In this document: positions 61,362 through 64,000 of the stretch, in pieces
How positions within the stretch are numbered: position 1 is the stretch's first letter
Layout: every line of letters starts with the position of its first letter
NCBI RefSeq assembly: GCF_900609055.1
Contig: NZ_UXAW01000029.1
Coordinates: 1-64,000 of the forward strand
Source of the DNA: Pseudogemmobacter humi
GTDB lineage: Bacteria > Pseudomonadota > Alphaproteobacteria > Rhodobacterales > Rhodobacteraceae
Direction of reading: 5' to 3'
DNA length: 64,000 nt
The notes under the pieces: generated by a model
Database searches by the model: none
Seen by the model: the letters and a program-made list of their open reading frames with translations, nothing else
What the model was told of the DNA's origin: nothing
Made by a program: the position numbers and the translations under genes

Positions 61362-63302
61362 ATGAAGCGTTTTCCACCTGTTGACCTGTCACTGACCCTT
61401 TCGCTCGTCACCGTGCTCGGCATGGCAATGGCGGCGGCCGGCAGGTGGCTGCCAAGCGGAGCTTTCGACGCTCTGGAGCTGCCGGGACTGGTGCTGGTCT
61501 ATCTGGCTGGCGGCCTGCCCACCGGCTGGCGCGCGCTGTCGGAACTGTGGCGCGCGCGCGTGCTTGACATCGACCTGTTGATGATCGTCGCGGCAATCGC
61601 CGCCGCAATCGTCGGCGCCCCGTTCGAGGGTGCGGTACTGCTGACGCTGTTCAGCATCTCGACCACGCTGGAGGAACGCGCGCTTGGCCGCGCCCGCCGC
61701 GCCATCGAGGCCCTGATGGCGCTGCGCCCCGAGACCGCCTTGCGCAAGACCGCCAACGGCGCTGTCGAGGAAGTTCCCGCCGAGGTGCTGACCGTCGGCG
61801 ATGTAGTGGTGCTGCGCCCCGGCGCCCGGGTGCCCAGTGATGGCGTGGTCGTCACCGGGCGCGGCGGCATCGACGAGGCCAATATCACCGGCGAATCCAT
61901 GCCGGTGTCGAAAGAGGCCGGTGCGCAGGTGTTCGAGGCCACGATCAATCTGGACGGCGTGCTGGAGGTTGAGGTCACGCGCAGCGTCAGCGACAGCACC
62001 ATCGCCCGCATGATCCGGCTGGTAACCGAGGCACAGGCCGCCCGCGCGCCCTCCGAACGGTTCAGCGAATGGTTCGGACAACGCTACACGGTCGCGGTGC
62101 TGGCGGGTGCGGTGATCGCCTTTGCCACGTTCTGGTGGCTGGGCGGCGACTGGGAACTGGCGCTTTACCGCGCCGCCACGCTGCTGGTCGCCGCCAGCCC
62201 CTGCGCCATCGTCATTTCCGTCCCCGCCGCGATCCTGTCGGCCCTTTCGGCGGCGGCGCGGGGCGGTGTTCTGTTCAAGGGCGGCGGCGCGCTGGAGACG
62301 CTGGCCGAGGTCGATATCTTCGCCTTCGACAAGACCGGCACCCTGACCACCGGCCGCGCCGAGATGACGGAAATCGTCGCTCTGGATGGCGACGAGGCCG
62401 GGTTCCTGTCGCTGCTGGCGGGGCTGGAGGCGCATTCCGAGCACCATATCGCCGCCGCGATCCGCCGTGAGGTCGCCAGCCGCGGGCTTGATCCGGCGCA
62501 GGTGGCCGATGTGAACGCCCGGCCAGGCATCGGCATCGAAGGGTCCGATGCGCTTGGCCCGGTTTGGGCGGGCAATGCCTATCTTGCCGAGGACATGAAG
62601 GCCGCAACGGATCACCCCGCGTTGCAGGCGCTGGCGGATGGCGCCAATACGGTCGTCTATCTGGGTCGCGGCGCCACCGTGCTGGGCGCCGTCAGCGTGG
62701 CGGATGAGGCACGGGCCAGTTCCGCCGGGGCGATCGCGGCCCTGCGCGACAGTGGTGTCCGCCGCATCGTCATGATGACCGGGGATCGCAGGTCGGTGGC
62801 GCTGCGCATCGGCGCCCGGCTTGGGCTGGGGCCCGAGGAGACTCACGCCGAAATGCTGCCACAGGACAAGGTTCGCGCGGTTGGCGAACTGGCCGCAACC
62901 GGCCGCGTCGCCTTTGTCGGCGACGGCGTGAACGACGCCGCGGCGCTGGCCCGCGCCGATGTTGGCATCGCCATGGGCGCGGCCGGGTCCGAGGTGGCGC
63001 TTCAGGCCGCCGATGTGGCGCTGCTGTCCGAGGATATGGAGCGGCTTGCGGACGCGCACCGCCTGTCGCGCCGAACGTCAAGGGTGATCCGGCAGAACCT
63101 GACCTTCGCCATCGGCGCCATGGTGGTTCTGGTCATCGGCGGGCTGTTCTTCGATCTGCCGTTGCCGCTGGTGGTGATTGGCCATGAAGGCGGCACCGTG
63201 CTGGTGGTGCTGAACGGGCTGCGGTTGCTGTCGGACCCGATCCGCCGGCCGAAGGCGTCTGTTGCCGGACAGGCGCTGACGGGTGTCGCGCAGCCCACCT
63301 GA
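61362..63302 (+). CDS. P1B-4-type heavy-metal transporting ATPase
   Basis: A 646-residue P1B ATPase. The actuator TGES is at 176-179, the transport-site SPC at 279-281, the phosphorylation site DKTGT at 323-327 and GDGVNDAAAL near 565. SPC plus HEGGTVLVVLNGLRLL in the last helix places it in the P1B-4 group, which exports cobalt, zinc or ferrous iron. There is no N-terminal metal-binding domain, as usual for that group. An oddity is SEHH (359-362) where the nucleotide-domain signature SEHP is expected. ATG 61362 was chosen for the GGAG 7 bases upstream; a frame from 61299 overlaps the previous gene. Confidence 0.88.
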   Translation: MKRFPPVDLSLTLSLVTVLGMAMAAAGRWLPSGAFDALELPGLVLVYLAGGLPTGWRALSELWRARVLDIDLLMIVAAIAAAIVGAPFEGAVLLTLFSISTTLEERALGRARRAIEALMALRPETALRKTANGAVEEVPAEVLTVGDVVVLRPGARVPSDGVVVTGRGGIDEANITGESMPVSKEAGAQVFEATINLDGVLEVEVTRSVSDSTIARMIRLVTEAQAARAPSERFSEWFGQRYTVAVLAGAVIAFATFWWLGGDWELALYRAATLLVAASPCAIVISVPAAILSALSAAARGGVLFKGGGALETLAEVDIFAFDKTGTLTTGRAEMTEIVALDGDEAGFLSLLAGLEAHSEHHIAAAIRREVASRGLDPAQVADVNARPGIGIEGSDALGPVWAGNAYLAEDMKAATDHPALQALADGANTVVYLGRGATVLGAVSVADEARASSAGAIAALRDSGVRRIVMMTGDRRSVALRIGARLGLGPEETHAEMLPQDKVRAVGELAATGRVAFVGDGVNDAAALARADVGIAMGAAGSEVALQAADVALLSEDMERLADAHRLSRRTSRVIRQNLTFAIGAMVVLVIGGLFFDLPLPLVVIGHEGGTVLVVLNGLRLLSDPIRRPKASVAGQALTGVAQPT

Positions 63303-63317
63303 ACCGTGGGGATGCGC

Positions 63318-63968
63318 TCACCCCCGAAAGACGCGCAGATGCGGAAACGCGCCCTTTTCCAGATAGGCTTCCTCCTCGGGCGTCGATCTGCGGCCAAGGA
63401 TGGCGTTGCGGTGCGGGTGGCGGCCAAAGCTGGCGATGATGCGGCGCACCTGCCCCGCTTGATCGACGAGCGAGGCATAGAGCGGCCGCAACGGCGCCGG
63501 CGCGCGGGCGGCGATGTCGCGGCGCAGGGCGATCAGCCGGTCGATGCGGGCCAGATGGTCCGACCCCTCTGCATGGCCCAGGGGCTGGGTGAAGGCGATC
63601 TGGAACCACGGCAGGCCAAGTGCCGCCCAGTCTCCGTTTTCCAACCCTTCTAGCGCCTGCGCCAATGCCGCCGGGTCTTGCGCCCAAGCCCGCGGGCTGC
63701 CCCGCCACAGCGAGCGCGGGAACTGGTCCAGCACCACGATCAGCGCCAGCCGGCTCTCGGGCGTCCCTGCCCAATGATCCAGCGCTCCCGCCGCGCCGCG
63801 TTCGGTCAGCGGGCCAAAGCGCGCCGCAATCGTACCGTCCGCGCCGCCATGCATCCGCCAGCGCCATAGCTCGGCATGGCGGGCGGTGTCGATATCCAGC
63901 GCCCGGCCCTCGGGGAACCAGAAATCCAGAACCTCGCCGATCTGTCTGGCATCATTGCTATCGGTCAT
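63318..63968 (-). CDS. DUF924-family protein
   Basis: A 216-residue soluble protein of the DUF924 family, a TPR-like all-helical fold found widely in proteobacteria. Typical segments are LDFWFPEG near the N-terminus, LALIVVLDQFPRSLWRG (family core) and ASFGRHPHRNAILGR near the C-terminus. The biochemical role is not known. ATG 63968 has GGGGGA 4 bases upstream; the ATG at 63980 lacks spacing. It is convergent with the metal ATPase gene (15-base gap) and looks like ordinary chromosome. Confidence 0.87.
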   Translation of the reverse strand: MTDSNDARQIGEVLDFWFPEGRALDIDTARHAELWRWRMHGGADGTIAARFGPLTERGAAGALDHWAGTPESRLALIVVLDQFPRSLWRGSPRAWAQDPAALAQALEGLENGDWAALGLPWFQIAFTQPLGHAEGSDHLARIDRLIALRRDIAARAPAPLRPLYASLVDQAGQVRRIIASFGRHPHRNAILGRRSTPEEEAYLEKGAFPHLRVFRG

Positions 63969-64000
63969 GTCATCCCCCATGAAAACGCCCCCGCGCCATG

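Noticed and set aside
61389-63059. Minus-strand frame of 556 codons
   Set aside because: It is antisense to the P1B ATPase, which carries all family motifs.

Overview
The window looks like accessory DNA from a GC-rich alphaproteobacterium, probably Rhodobacterales (Paracoccus or a relative). This rests on overall protein resemblance, a HpbD-like epimerase with betaine/choline transport genes, and codon style; no rRNA or complete tRNA is present to confirm it. It reads as a series of horizontally acquired modules joined end to end. Short repeats mark several joints, and many genes concern defence against phages or plasmids.

Layout. (1) 0-4.7 kb: a decayed phage or integrative-element module on the minus strand (truncated Sak4-like ATPase, small conserved phage protein, AlpA/excisionase-like HTH, two unknown proteins, an ImmA/IrrE metalloprotease with an in-frame stop, and its XRE repressor partner). 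(2) 4.8-13.8 kb, plus strand: a SbcD/YhaO-like nuclease with a Rad50/YhaN-like ATPase, then a 1070-residue STAND-like NTPase with a TOPRIM (OLD-type) protein. The second pair is the best candidate here for an undescribed defence system. (3) 14.0-15.8 kb: an AbiE type IV toxin-antitoxin pair. (4) 16.3-30.1 kb: a catabolic island with two enolase-superfamily epimerases or racemases, two GMC (choline-dehydrogenase-like) flavoenzymes, an alcohol dehydrogenase-like enzyme, an SDR, an ornithine-cyclodeaminase-family enzyme, a split choline/betaine ABC transporter, and LysR and GlxA/AraC regulators. Two copies of a TTGAT-N5-ATCAA palindrome suggest a shared LysR operator. (5) 30.3-42.2 kb: a decayed large serine recombinase, then a defence cassette between two direct repeats of about 145 bp, holding a RecD-like helicase-nuclease, an SF2 helicase with a nuclease-like tail, and an IetAS-type subtilase/AAA ATPase pair. 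(6) 42.5-53.3 kb: a WYL regulator followed by a type I restriction-modification operon in which three extra genes (a HEPN protein, an Abi_C-like protein and a GmrSD-like type IV nuclease) lie between hsdS and hsdR. (7) 53.4-56.1 kb, divergent: a DUF2188 protein, a CapV-like phospholipase and a CD-NTase, together a type I CBASS. (8) 56.2-56.4 kb: a tRNA-Ser-like 3' end and a palindrome, probably an island edge. (9) 56.7-64 kb: TetR-HlyD-FtsX-ABC ATPase efflux operon, cytochrome b561, small membrane protein, P1B-4 metal ATPase and a DUF924 protein; this part is very GC-rich and more chromosome-like.

The repeat family at the module joints (a palindrome containing TGGTTGCGGGGGC, the complement of the common initiator-tRNA 3' end, and ACTTGC-N12-YAAAGATGGTTGC units) suggests that related integrases stacked these islands, though no intact integrase is in the window.
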